Assembly (NCBI RefSeq): GCF_009758205.1
Contig: NZ_WRXN01000012.1
Span: 1-64,000, forward strand
Length of the DNA: 64,000 bases
Direction of reading: 5' to 3'
Source: Chitinophaga tropicalis
Lineage (GTDB): Bacteria; Bacteroidota; Bacteroidia; Chitinophagales; Chitinophagaceae
Within the stretch, counting starts at the first letter, position 1. Every line of letters starts with the position of its first letter. The position numbers and the translations under genes are program-made. The notes under the pieces were generated by a model, which was given only the letters and a program-made list of their open reading frames with translations, did no database searches and was not told where the DNA came from. Shown here one piece after another: positions 18,261-26,886 of the stretch.

Positions 18261-19850
18261 ATGGAAAGACAATTATTGCTGTTTGCAATACTGGCTTTAT
18301 TCGTTGTCAGCTGCAAACAAAAAAACGCAAGCGTACAGCAACATATTGAAGAAATTACTCCCAGAAATACCGGTATCAATCCTGGTAATGCCTATAATGA
18401 TCTTTTCCTCGATACCAGCGCTGTAGAAAAATTCATTACCAGGCAAAAACTGGATGATACTACCGGCAACAGGCTGCGCAGCTTTTACAATTCACGCAAT
18501 TTCCAGTTTGCCTGGTTTGACAGCAAGGGACTGAATGAACAGGCCTATGGTTTCCGTAGTGTATATGATTACAGCAAAGACACCAGCGAACCCAATAAAT
18601 CACTCGAATACCGGCTTAATGCCCTGATGACCGGCGAGAGTGATTCTATTTCTCCCAGAGACGCCAATATCATAAAAACAGAACTACAGCTGACGCAACG
18701 CTTTATTGAATATTTCCGGAAAACATATCCTGATGCCGAGATAAGACAACTGGAACATTTTATTCCCATGCAAAAGGAAGAGCTGTTCAAAAAAGCCGAA
18801 GAAGCTATCCGCAATAAGAAAGATATCTTTAGTTCCAATACTACCTATTCCACACTGGTGAAATTCCTGGAGCAGTATACCAGTATTGCGAAAAAGGGAG
18901 GATGGGACAGTATTCCCGTAGAGAAAAAGAAATACAGGAAAGGAGACAGCACCTTGCTTGTGGCAAGGGTAAAGCAACGGTTACATATGACAGGAGAATA
19001 CCCGGACAATGATACTTCTGCTGTATTTAACGATAATCTTGAAAACGCCGTTAAAACATTCGAGGCAACGTATGGTCATGTACCTGAAGGGGCCATAACG
19101 GATACGATTATCCGCGAGCTGAATATTCCTGCTATACAGATAGTGCAATGCCTGCTCGTCAATATGGAAAGAATGCACTGGCTGCCTGTAAGCCCTGAAG
19201 GCAGGCTTATACGTGTTAACATTCCTGAGTTTATGCTGCATGCCTGGAATGGCAGGAACAAAGATTTTGATATGCCGGTAGTGGTAGGAAAGGAAGGGAA
19301 AGGTACTACCATGTTTTCAGGAGAACTGGACCAGATAGTGTTCAGTCCTTACTGGAACCTTCCCAACAGTATTGTAAGAGAGGAAATCCTGCCTGCCCTG
19401 GCCAGGAATCCGCATTACCTGCAGGAGAAAAATATGGAAGTAACCGGAGAGAGGAACGGATTGCCTATTATACGCCAGCTGCCGGGGAAGGATAATCCCC
19501 TCGGCAGGGTGAAATTCCTCTTTCCCAACAGTTTCAATATCTACTTTCATGATACCAACCAGAAATACCTGTTTAACAAGGAACAACGGGCCTTCAGTCA
19601 TGGGTGTATACGGCTGGGCGACCCGGTCAGAATGACCAGGTACCTGCTGGCAGATGCGCCTTCATGGACGCCTGAAAGAATAGATAGCGCCATGAACAGC
19701 GGAAAGGAAAAATATGTGAGGATCAAAAGCCCCGTACCGGTGATCATTACCTATTTCACCGCATGGGTGGATGAGGCGGGGCATCTTCAATTACGCCGCG
19801 ATATTTATGATCATGACAGCACTATGGCTGCAAAACTGTTTACACGATAG
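18261..19850 (+). CDS. Lipoprotein L,D-transpeptidase (YcbB/LdtD-like)
   Basis: A 529-residue L,D-transpeptidase that would make or edit 3-3 peptidoglycan cross-links in the periplasm. A lipoprotein signal precedes the lipobox FVVSC near residue 18. A peptidoglycan-binding domain lies around residues 245-310, and the YkuD catalytic domain follows with SHGCIRLG holding the active-site Cys. The large N-terminal extension and PG-binding domain match the YcbB/LdtD type. I chose ATG at 18261, because the upstream in-frame start at 18210 would place 17 extra residues before the signal peptide. It follows the eCIS ATPase by 129 bp, but a functional link is only a possibility. Its 3' end overlaps the convergent next gene by 11 bp. 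Confidence 0.9.
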   Translation: MERQLLLFAILALFVVSCKQKNASVQQHIEEITPRNTGINPGNAYNDLFLDTSAVEKFITRQKLDDTTGNRLRSFYNSRNFQFAWFDSKGLNEQAYGFRSVYDYSKDTSEPNKSLEYRLNALMTGESDSISPRDANIIKTELQLTQRFIEYFRKTYPDAEIRQLEHFIPMQKEELFKKAEEAIRNKKDIFSSNTTYSTLVKFLEQYTSIAKKGGWDSIPVEKKKYRKGDSTLLVARVKQRLHMTGEYPDNDTSAVFNDNLENAVKTFEATYGHVPEGAITDTIIRELNIPAIQIVQCLLVNMERMHWLPVSPEGRLIRVNIPEFMLHAWNGRNKDFDMPVVVGKEGKGTTMFSGELDQIVFSPYWNLPNSIVREEILPALARNPHYLQEKNMEVTGERNGLPIIRQLPGKDNPLGRVKFLFPNSFNIYFHDTNQKYLFNKEQRAFSHGCIRLGDPVRMTRYLLADAPSWTPERIDSAMNSGKEKYVRIKSPVPVIITYFTAWVDEAGHLQLRRDIYDHDSTMAAKLFTR

Positions 19851-20622
19851 TAGTGTCTGCCTGCAGAACGTCCCTGGCCATCAGGGTATCCTGCTGCAGC
19901 ATTTTTGAATGTGCCAGGTAATATTTATCGGGACTGTAAAGGAAGAGACAGGTACCATTCCTGATCTGTTCGATGATCTTACGGTGCAGTTTTTCCGGTA
20001 CGGCAGGGCAACCCAGGCTCCGGCCAATATAGCCCTGGAGCTTTGCCAGTTTTTCGGTGACGTAGGCAGCGCTATGCATCACGATCCCCCTGCTCATAGC
20101 ATTGTCGTTAATACCTTCTTCGGCACCTTCCAGCCTGAGGGAGTAACCATGTTCCCCCCTGTAGGTTTGCCCGGTAACATAGAAACCCAGGCTGCTTTTA
20201 AAGCTTTCCGGCGCATTGGAGAAGTTTGTGGCCATATCGGTGCCTGAATTACGTCCGTGGGATACAAGGGTGTTAAAAAGTACCTTGCCGTTTTTCAGAT
20301 CGATCACGAAAAGGCGCTTTTTAGTGGAAGGCAGGCTGAAATCGATTATAGATACAATATCTGTATTGGTCAGCTTCCCTTCCCGCTCCAGTTTCTCCAT
20401 TCCGGCCATAGCATAATTGTACGCATCTCTTGTAAGACCCAGGGAGTCCAGTTTAAGATCTTCGTATAAAAGGGCATTGTTATTTGCGATGGTACTATGT
20501 ACTGCCGGTGTTTTCACAGCTTTGGGAGTAATAGAAGTACCAGCAATACTGATAATGGCGGTAGATAGGATTCCGGTTATAAAAATGTTCTTCACTAATT
20601 TTCCGGTTACAACTCTTTTCAT
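19840..20622 (-). CDS. Murein L,D-transpeptidase catalytic domain protein (YkuD_2 type)
   Basis: A 260-residue secreted protein with an N-terminal signal (K-R then a hydrophobic stretch up to about residue 28) and a compact catalytic domain. The active-site pattern is SLGCPAVP near residue 208, preceded by conserved V-M-H-S-A, which fits the L,D-transpeptidase catalytic-domain-like family and not the classical YkuD form next door. I use ATG at 20622; a GTG at 20628 would add two residues. It is convergent with the neighbouring L,D-transpeptidase and shares 11 bp with it at the 3' end. Two unrelated-type L,D-transpeptidases side by side point to a cell-wall remodelling pair. Confidence 0.86.
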   Translation of the reverse strand: MKRVVTGKLVKNIFITGILSTAIISIAGTSITPKAVKTPAVHSTIANNNALLYEDLKLDSLGLTRDAYNYAMAGMEKLEREGKLTNTDIVSIIDFSLPSTKKRLFVIDLKNGKVLFNTLVSHGRNSGTDMATNFSNAPESFKSSLGFYVTGQTYRGEHGYSLRLEGAEEGINDNAMSRGIVMHSAAYVTEKLAKLQGYIGRSLGCPAVPEKLHRKIIEQIRNGTCLFLYSPDKYYLAHSKMLQQDTLMARDVLQADTTIV

Positions 20623-20781
20623 TGACACAGTGAGTTAGGACTTTAAAAATTTGAGATTTTTAAAATTAACGCAGAAAACCTAAAAAAAATGTGAAAATCA
20701 ATGATTTGGGCTCTACTGTTGGTTTTATTTTAACAGTTCTGTGACAAAGGAGGGGAGATTTGGCGATGAGGGAATTTGTAT

Positions 20782-20818
20782 AAAAAAGCGGTTTTGCCGA
20801 AGGCAAAACCGCTTTTTT
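20782..20818 (-). terminator. Bidirectional hairpin terminator, GAA/TTC loop
   Basis: Perfect 17-bp arms 20782-20798 and 20802-20818 around GAA on the plus strand (TTC on the minus strand), with an A6 tract at one foot and a T6 tract at the other. It lies 44 bp after the stop of the agmatine deiminase gene (minus strand), whose transcript it should end. The other side faces the promoter region of the L,D-transpeptidase gene. Confidence 0.85.
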
Positions 20819-20861
20819 CTGATAGAGTGGCTGGCCTGTGACCAGCCGTGATTTAAAAATA

Positions 20862-21914
20862 TTATATAAGAGGTTCCTGCTGACTGAGGCAATGGAAACT
20901 GCCTAATCCCCAGATGATCTCAGTAGAATCAATTCCTACAACTTCCCTGTCTTTAAAGTTTTCAGCGATGATCTGAAGAGCTTTATCGTCATTCTTACAA
21001 CGGTAGGTAGGAACGATGACGTGTTTATTACTGATGTAGAAGTTAGCGTATGAGGCCGGCAGGCGCTGGTCTTCATGTACTACAGCATCAGGCATGGGCA
21101 GCTCAACCACGTTCAGCTGTTTGCCGTTGAGCAGGCGCATCTGTTTCAGCTGCCGCAGGTTCTGCTGCAGCAGCTCATAGTTCTCATCCTCCTTATTGCT
21201 CTCTACTACTGTCAGCACGGTATCTTCATTTACGAAGCGGATGGTATCGTCAATATGCCCGTCTGTATCATCTCCCACAATCCCTTCATCTACCCAGAGC
21301 ACCTGGTCCACACCGTAGAAATCAGACAGGTAAGTTTCCAGCTGTTCTCTGTCCAGGTGGGGATTTCTGTTCTCATTCAGGAGGCAGCAGGCAGAGGTGA
21401 GCAGGGCGCCTTTACCGTTAAATTCCACAGAACCACCTTCCATAATAATACCGGGGTAATATACGGGCAGGTTGAAATGTTTGGCGATGTGGGTAGGGAT
21501 GACATCGTCCTGGTCAAACGGGGGATATTTTCCACCCCAGGCGTTGTAATTCCAGTCTACCACCACTTTCTTCTGTTCCGCGTTGGGATTGATGAGAAAA
21601 GCGGGGCCATGGTCACGGCACCAGGCGTCGTTTGTGGGATGGATATAGAATTCTACCTGAGCCATGTTCACGCCTGCATTGCGCAGGTGTCCTTCTGCAA
21701 AAGCTTTCATGGCGGCATCATTTACATTGATGCGTACCAGCTCGCTTTCGGCGAGATATTTTATAAACTGGCTGTAGTAGGGATAGATAGTATTGATCTT
21801 TCCGGGCCAGCTGGCTTCTTTGTGCGGCCAGCTCAGCCATGTAGCTATATGCGGATGAAATTCGGCCGGGAAATAGTATCCCAGCTGTTTCAAACTTGGT
21901 TGTCCGTTCGTCAT
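20862..21914 (-). CDS. aguA: Agmatine deiminase
   Basis: A 350-residue cytosolic enzyme that converts agmatine to N-carbamoylputrescine and ammonia. The peptidylarginine-deiminase fold signatures are visible: DAWCRDHGP near residue 97, DWNYNAWGGKYPP near residue 120, GHIDDTIRF near residue 220, and the catalytic Cys in GLGSFHCLSQQEP near the C-terminus. The last motif is usually G-G-G-N-I-H-C, so the loop before Cys is slightly changed. The start codon shares a base with the stop of aguB (TAATG), so the two are one transcription unit. Together they make putrescine from arginine-derived agmatine; no arginine decarboxylase gene is in the window. Confidence 0.95.
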   Translation of the reverse strand: MTNGQPSLKQLGYYFPAEFHPHIATWLSWPHKEASWPGKINTIYPYYSQFIKYLAESELVRINVNDAAMKAFAEGHLRNAGVNMAQVEFYIHPTNDAWCRDHGPAFLINPNAEQKKVVVDWNYNAWGGKYPPFDQDDVIPTHIAKHFNLPVYYPGIIMEGGSVEFNGKGALLTSACCLLNENRNPHLDREQLETYLSDFYGVDQVLWVDEGIVGDDTDGHIDDTIRFVNEDTVLTVVESNKEDENYELLQQNLRQLKQMRLLNGKQLNVVELPMPDAVVHEDQRLPASYANFYISNKHVIVPTYRCKNDDKALQIIAENFKDREVVGIDSTEIIWGLGSFHCLSQQEPLI

Positions 21915-22789
21915 TATGCTTCGTCGATAAATCTTTTGGTGATAGGAGAGTAAGAATCGATCCTTCTGTCGCGCATGAACGGCCAGTGTGTGCGGTACCT
22001 GTCAGTAACGGAGAGGTCCAGTTCCTGAACAAATACTTCTTCATTTTCGTGAGAAGCCTGGTAGATGATGGAGCCGAAAGGATTGGCGATAAAGGAACCG
22101 CCCCAGAATTTCATGCGGCCTTCCTGTTCAAAGCCTACGCGGTTCACGCTTACCACGTGGATACCGTTGGCAACGGCGTGGCTGCGTTGAATGGTCTGCC
22201 ATGCGTTGTACTGTTCTACGTTAGTGGCTTCGTCCTGGGAAGTGGCCCAGCCAATAGCGGTGGGATAGAAGAGCACTTCGGCGCCCATGAGGGCAGTGAT
22301 CCTTGCTGCTTCGGGGTACCACTGGTCCCAGCAGATCAGGACACCGATAGTAGCGAATTTTGTTTTGAATACTTTATAGCCGAGATCTCCGGGGGTGAAG
22401 TAGAACTTCTCATAATAAGCGGGATCGTCGGGGATGTGCATTTTGCGGTATTTGCCCAGGTAAGCGCCGTCGGCGTCCAGTACTGCGGTGGTATTGTGAT
22501 AAAGTCCCTGGGCGCGTTTTTCGAACAGGGAAGCGATGATCACCACACCCAGTTCTGCAGCTATTTTCTGTAAGCTATCTGTAGAGGGGCCGGGAATGGG
22601 TTCTGCCAGGGAGAAATTATCATAGTTCTCCTCATCACAGAAATACAGCGAAGTAAACAATTCCTGCAAACATACGATCTGTGCGCCTTTAGCTGCAGCT
22701 TCACGTACCTGACGGATGGCTTTGGCCAGGTTGTCGGCCTTATTGTCCGTACAGCTCATTTGCACAAAACCTACTTTAACTTTTGACAT
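21914..22789 (-). CDS. aguB: N-carbamoylputrescine amidase
   Basis: A 291-residue nitrilase-superfamily amidase that hydrolyses N-carbamoylputrescine to putrescine, CO2 and ammonia. The Glu-Lys-Cys triad can be placed: Glu in C-L-Q-E-L-F near residue 43, Lys in Y-R-K-M-H-I-P near residue 120, and Cys in VLICWDQWYPEAAR near residue 157. I chose ATG at 22789 (MSKVKVGFVQMSC), the canonical family start. An in-frame ATG at 22861 would add an unrelated 24-residue extension. It is coupled to aguA by the TAATG overlap and is first in the operon. Confidence 0.95.
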   Translation of the reverse strand: MSKVKVGFVQMSCTDNKADNLAKAIRQVREAAAKGAQIVCLQELFTSLYFCDEENYDNFSLAEPIPGPSTDSLQKIAAELGVVIIASLFEKRAQGLYHNTTAVLDADGAYLGKYRKMHIPDDPAYYEKFYFTPGDLGYKVFKTKFATIGVLICWDQWYPEAARITALMGAEVLFYPTAIGWATSQDEATNVEQYNAWQTIQRSHAVANGIHVVSVNRVGFEQEGRMKFWGGSFIANPFGSIIYQASHENEEVFVQELDLSVTDRYRTHWPFMRDRRIDSYSPITKRFIDEA

Positions 22790-22892
22790 TACCTGAGTTT
22801 TATTTGTCTGTTTTGAAAAATAAGCTGCAAAAGTACCAAATAAATACAGAAGGTAGTGCATTAGTTTAATTTCTTAACGGGGAGGTTAACTG

Positions 22893-22960
22893 CTCAAAAA
22901 ATTTGCATTCGCCTTCGGCGAAAGCAAATTTTTTGAGTGTCTTTTTGCGCTGCGCGCCGC
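22893..22960 (-). terminator. Hairpin terminator with GC-rich tail
   Basis: Arms 22893-22913 and 22917-22937 pair with one A/A mismatch around TTC, with A6 and T6 tracts near the feet. A gcgctgcgcgccgc tail at 22947-22960 resembles the palindrome after the eCIS hairpin at 11530. It lies 88 bp beyond the stop of the minus-strand surface-repeat gene, so it should end that transcript before the aguB promoter. Confidence 0.8.
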
Positions 22961-23024
22961 TGGAATGCTTAAGGGGAAAGCCGGAAGAAGGTGAGCTTTG
23001 CGGTAAGCAGCTGAATATCTGAGG

Positions 23025-24839
23025 CTAGAAAAATGCGAGGCCTATATGCCAGCCAAACCAGCATTTCAGGGAGGAGCCGGAAGAGAAGGCTGCATAACGG
23101 CCAGGAATAAGTGCTTTGTAACCGGGGACGGTTACATTCTTCCTGTCGTCAAAGAGCACGGAGAAAGACGGCCCTCCGAAGAATGTGATCCCTTTTACGA
23201 GCCGTCTGTTCCAGGCGGTTTGCAGGCGCATCATGGTATTGGTGGTTTCCCAGTCGCCCAGGTACAGATTTTCATTTGTCAGCTCCAGGGTGATATCTTC
23301 CAGTGCATTACGGTGGATGGTTGTACCGATGCCGTATCCGAAGGTATAGATCTTCTCATTGCTGTTCAGGCTCATGCCTCCCAGGAGCAGGCTGTATAGT
23401 TTCCGGTTGCCGGAGCGGTAAGCTACGTTCAGGTCTGTCAGCTCACTGTTATATACCAGGAGCTGGTTGTATCCTTTTTTGACGATGTTTATAAGGCCCA
23501 GGCTGTAGCCGGTAGAAGAATCGGCGATGTTGACCACCCCGATCTGCAGTCCGTGTAATACTTTGGTATAGTTGAAAGCTCCTGCGATCTGGACACCGCG
23601 TACCGTATCTTCCGTGATGTTACCGCCACCGGCGATCTGGATTCCTTTGCCACCCTTTTTGCGATAGTTGAAAGCGCCGCCTATCTGAACGCCGCTCAAT
23701 CCTCCGCGGCTGATATTCCCCATTCCCGCAACCTGGAGGCCATTGTGCTCACCACCGCCGTTGTTCAGTCCACCGGCAATCTGGACTCCGCGGCTGTTGG
23801 TGCCGGAGCGGTTGTATGCGCCAGCTATCTGAGCGCCGGTGAAGCCTTTCTTTACAATATTACTGAAGCCTGCTGCCTGCATGCCGCTGAGGCTATCCAT
23901 TACATTATTATGAAAGCCAGCCACCTGAGCTCCTTTGACGCTGCCGCCCACTGTGTTGAAAAGGCCTGCCAGCTGTACATAACGGACATCCTTCTGATCT
24001 ATATTGAATACCCCGGCTATTTCAAAACCGTTTAACCCGGCGGTATAGCCGCCAATGAGGTTGAATGATACCTTGTTAACTACCTGGGAGCCCAGTTTAC
24101 CGTGTGTGCCGGCGCCGGGGATAATAGAGTACTGGTAGGGCTGGCTGTTGAAGAAGTCGCGTATGTTCAAGCTTTGCATACGTTGCCGGGAAGAGAGGAA
24201 GAGCCTTCCCATCCAGGTTTGTTCAACGCGTGTGAACTGATTTACATCTACTATGGATAGTTGTATGGGAGCAGAGGGGCGTACCCTGGCGTCTATTTCC
24301 TGGTCGTAGCCACCGGCAATGACCAGGGCAGTATCCCTGTAGAGGTCTTTGCTTACTACTACGTTAATGGCAACTGCTTTTTCTCTTTCGCGAATGCGGA
24401 GGCGGTAGAAGCCCTGATCGTTCGTGAATGTGGAAATGAGTTGGGAGCCTTCGTATACGCTGGCGTTGCTTACCGGTTGACCGGTGAAAGCGTCTGTGAC
24501 CCTTCCACTGATCACGAACCAGTGTTCTTTTACCGGGGCTGCGCCCTGCTGGATGATGACCTGGTCGCCTATTTCCTTGTAGTGGCAGTTGCCGTGGAAG
24601 AGCTGGTCGAGGACTTGTTTTACTGTTTTTTTAGAGGCTTTGATGGTTACCAGGCTGTCGTCAGGGATGAAATTGCGTACATAGGAAAAATGGAAGTTGG
24701 CCTGGGTGCTAATGTTATCTAGTACTACTGAAACGGGTTTGTCAGTAACATTGACGGTGACTGTCCTGTTTAGCAGGTTTTGCGCGTAAATGTCTGTGAG
24801 AGCGCACAGTAGAGCTACAAACAGTATGAGTTTTTTCAA
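23025..24839 (-). CDS. Secreted STN-domain protein with carboxypeptidase-like domain and surface repeats
   Basis: A 604-residue exported protein with a clear signal peptide ending near residue 19. An STN domain (about 25-95) is of the type normally found before TonB receptors and anti-sigma-linked systems. A CarboxypepD_reg-like beta-sandwich follows (about 108-185, ISGRVTDAFTGQPVSNASV). The middle (about 270-460) contains around nine degenerate repeats of about 20-23 residues built on G-V-Q-I-A-G-A-F-N, of the LA_2272 surface-repeat type. The C-terminus may be a beta-barrel, ending in W-F-G-W-H-I-G-L-A-F-F with a terminal aromatic. No TonB plug domain is seen. It is transcribed alone. The function is unknown; an outer-membrane or surface role is likely. 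Confidence 0.8.
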   Translation of the reverse strand: MKKLILFVALLCALTDIYAQNLLNRTVTVNVTDKPVSVVLDNISTQANFHFSYVRNFIPDDSLVTIKASKKTVKQVLDQLFHGNCHYKEIGDQVIIQQGAAPVKEHWFVISGRVTDAFTGQPVSNASVYEGSQLISTFTNDQGFYRLRIREREKAVAINVVVSKDLYRDTALVIAGGYDQEIDARVRPSAPIQLSIVDVNQFTRVEQTWMGRLFLSSRQRMQSLNIRDFFNSQPYQYSIIPGAGTHGKLGSQVVNKVSFNLIGGYTAGLNGFEIAGVFNIDQKDVRYVQLAGLFNTVGGSVKGAQVAGFHNNVMDSLSGMQAAGFSNIVKKGFTGAQIAGAYNRSGTNSRGVQIAGGLNNGGGEHNGLQVAGMGNISRGGLSGVQIGGAFNYRKKGGKGIQIAGGGNITEDTVRGVQIAGAFNYTKVLHGLQIGVVNIADSSTGYSLGLINIVKKGYNQLLVYNSELTDLNVAYRSGNRKLYSLLLGGMSLNSNEKIYTFGYGIGTTIHRNALEDITLELTNENLYLGDWETTNTMMRLQTAWNRRLVKGITFFGGPSFSVLFDDRKNVTVPGYKALIPGRYAAFSSGSSLKCWFGWHIGLAFF

Positions 24840-24894
24840 TAGAACAGTTTTGAGTTTGCGGCAAGATACTATGTTTTGACGCGAAAAAAACTGA

Positions 24895-24937
24895 CCGGAA
24901 AAATCGATTTCACCTTCGGTGAAATCGATTTTTCCGG
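24895..24937. repeat. Perfect 20-bp-stem hairpin with TTC loop, not at a gene end
   Basis: Arms 24895-24914 and 24918-24937 are perfect inverted repeats around TTC, the same family as the hairpins at 11472 and 41508. It sits 55 bp upstream of the start of the minus-strand surface-repeat gene and far upstream of the riboswitch operon. No gene's 3' end abuts it, so it cannot be an ordinary terminator of an annotated gene. It may be a mobile repeat copy or a guard between the divergent units. Confidence 0.75.
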
Positions 24938-24948
24938 GGGGAGGTATT

Positions 24949-25083
24949 TTTGGCCTGCGGCCGGCTGGGGATTTGAGACGGGGGTTTCTTAAAAGATTGA
25001 GAGTTTATAGTTGTGAGAAGAGGCTATCGAAGTTTTGAGGAGGGGGATATTTGGACCCTGCGGCCGCCTGGGAATTTGAGACG
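24949..25083. repeat. Pair of diverged direct repeats around GC palindromes
   Basis: Two copies (24949-24981 and 25050-25083) share the pattern tttgg-cctgcggcc-g-ctggg-atttgagacgg, each around a GCCTGCGGCC-type dyad. They lie in the 340-bp non-coding stretch between the surface-repeat gene and the cobalamin riboswitch. Apart from these, the stretch is G-rich and I see no open reading frame in it. Confidence 0.55.
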
Positions 25084-25174
25084 GCGTTGTAGGGAATTTG
25101 GAGAGGGGGACTGAGATGTTTGTTTTTTATTAAGGACTTTTTGGATATTAATCAGCCTTACTGTAGGTTTGTGC

Positions 25175-25385
25175 CGCATTTGGTTTCACCCTGTGGTGAA
25201 TTAAAAGGGAATCCGGTGTAAAACCGGAGCTATCCCCGTAGCTGTAATCCTGTATCGTTCAAGCGGAACGAGCGTTTTTTCCGGATACAATCTCCATCTG
25301 CCACTGTCTGCAACATGCTAGACGGGAAGGCCCGGAAAAAGCAGGAAAGCCAGAAGACCTGCCAGCTGCAACAGCCATTCGCTGC
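25175..25385 (+). ncRNA. Cobalamin riboswitch
   Basis: The leader contains the conserved elements of an adenosylcobalamin-type riboswitch in order: a ggtttcaccctgtggtgaa helix, gggaatccggtg with its aaaccgg partner (25208-25228), gctatccccgtagctgtaa, and the B12 box agccagaagacctgcc (25348-25363). The kissing-loop region and expression platform would lie up to the first gene at 25526. It should repress the downstream uptake operon when cobalamin is plentiful. The exact ends are estimated. Confidence 0.95.
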
Positions 25386-25525
25386 TTTCGGGTGAAAAGC
25401 AACAGATGTAACGCCTGGGACAGGCTATATTTTCTTTTTATTCATCAGTACCAGTATCCCTGCAAAGTGAAAGTTGCACAGGGTAGCATAGTCATTATCA
25501 ATCAATTGAAATAAAAATTCGAAGC

Positions 25526-26815
25526 ATGCAAAAAAAATTACTCTCCTGGTTATTTATGGGTTTTGTTGTTGTCATGGCATCCTGTTCGAAAGACGAGGAC
25601 ATCACAACTGCTCCTGATGTACAGGCAGAGAAACCTAATGATACACTTTATGTGAATGACAGTATCACTCTTCGCCCCGTGATCAGCAACAGGAACGGAG
25701 TCAACTTCAAATGGATCATCAGCGGTAATACTGTAGGTACAGATTCCATATACAAATTCAAAGCAACAGAAAGCGGCGACTTCAAAGTAGTAGTTCAGGC
25801 CACCAACTCTATAGGTTCCGGTTCAGATACTTTCAACATACATGTATGGAGTAAGTATGAGAACGGCTTTTTCATTCTCAGCGAGGGACAGTTCCTTACT
25901 GCTGCCGGTAATCTGAACTTCTATGATTATGGGCTGGATAGTCTTTATATAAATGTTTACAGCACCGAGAACCCGGGCAGCACTTTAGGCAGTAATACCA
26001 GCACTATGGAATATGGCGCTATCATTGACAATAAATTCTACCTGGTGGGTAAATATGGCGCTCCGCTGGTAACCCTCAACCCGACTACGTTAAAAGAGAC
26101 CGGCCGTATTGCAGACCTGCCAGGCAGCAGTGGCCGTGCTATTGTTGGCGTAACAAACACCCAGGGCTGGCTTAGCAGTGTTGACGGTATTTATGGTGTT
26201 TCACTTGCCGGTCCGGCGTTGGGCCTGAAGCTTGCGACCGGAGGCGGTGATACGCGTGATATGTTAAGTACCGGCACTTATGTATTTGCATTATCTGCAG
26301 CAGAAGGAGTAAAGATATTCAACACGGCAGATGGCAGCGTAGCTAAGACCATCAGCGGTGCGGTAACCGGTTTTGCGGCAGGAAAAGACGGCAGCATATG
26401 GGCCGCTTCCAAAAAAGCGCTGATCAGGATCAATCCGTCTACCCTGGCGGTAGACAGTGTACAGGCAGGCTTCGATATTTACTATAACCAGTGGGATTTT
26501 GTTTCCGGATCTATCGTTGCGTCTACTGCCGATGATGCTGTCTTTATCATTTCCGGTACCAGTGTATACCGCTATGTTCCCGGTAATACCGGCTCGCTCT
26601 CAGCGCCATTCATTACGCTGCCTGCAGGTAAATACTTCTATGGAAAGGGTATTGCCTACAACAAAGCGAAGAACCAGCTGATAGTGACTGCCACCGGCAA
26701 TGAATACGGCGATGATAACAACAGCCTGTATTTCTATAATGCCAGCAATGCTGCATTAATCAATACAGTAAATTATACAGGTTACTATTACCCGGCTATG
26801 ATTGTTTTCCATTAA
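25526..26815 (+). CDS. Surface lipoprotein with PKD-like and beta-propeller (DUF5074-type) domains, B12 operon
   Basis: A 429-residue lipoprotein with a type II signal and a lipobox at MASC (Cys near residue 20). A PKD/Ig-like domain (about 35-110) contains V-N-D-S-I-T-L-R-P and the pattern G-D-F-K-V-V-V-Q-A-T-N. The remainder is a propeller-like domain beginning with E-N-G-F-F-I-L-S-E-G-Q, which is close to the opening of BtuG-type proteins. It is the first gene after the cobalamin riboswitch, so a role in cobalamin capture at the cell surface is likely. It resembles the two later propeller lipoproteins of the operon but has an additional N-terminal domain. Confidence 0.82.
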   Translation: MQKKLLSWLFMGFVVVMASCSKDEDITTAPDVQAEKPNDTLYVNDSITLRPVISNRNGVNFKWIISGNTVGTDSIYKFKATESGDFKVVVQATNSIGSGSDTFNIHVWSKYENGFFILSEGQFLTAAGNLNFYDYGLDSLYINVYSTENPGSTLGSNTSTMEYGAIIDNKFYLVGKYGAPLVTLNPTTLKETGRIADLPGSSGRAIVGVTNTQGWLSSVDGIYGVSLAGPALGLKLATGGGDTRDMLSTGTYVFALSAAEGVKIFNTADGSVAKTISGAVTGFAAGKDGSIWAASKKALIRINPSTLAVDSVQAGFDIYYNQWDFVSGSIVASTADDAVFIISGTSVYRYVPGNTGSLSAPFITLPAGKYFYGKGIAYNKAKNQLIVTATGNEYGDDNNSLYFYNASNAALINTVNYTGYYYPAMIVFH

Positions 26816-26886
26816 GACACATTTTGGGGAAAGCTTATGCTTTCCCCCCTTATCCTAATGTTTCACTAATTAATCACCTGCAGTAA

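Noticed and set aside
18261-20622. L,D-transpeptidases as eCIS payloads
   Set aside because: Both have Sec-type or lipoprotein signals, which does not suit loading into a cytoplasmic particle.
24895-24937. Hairpin as the end of an insertion sequence
   Set aside because: No transposase, no second inverted copy at a suitable distance and no target-site duplication are visible.
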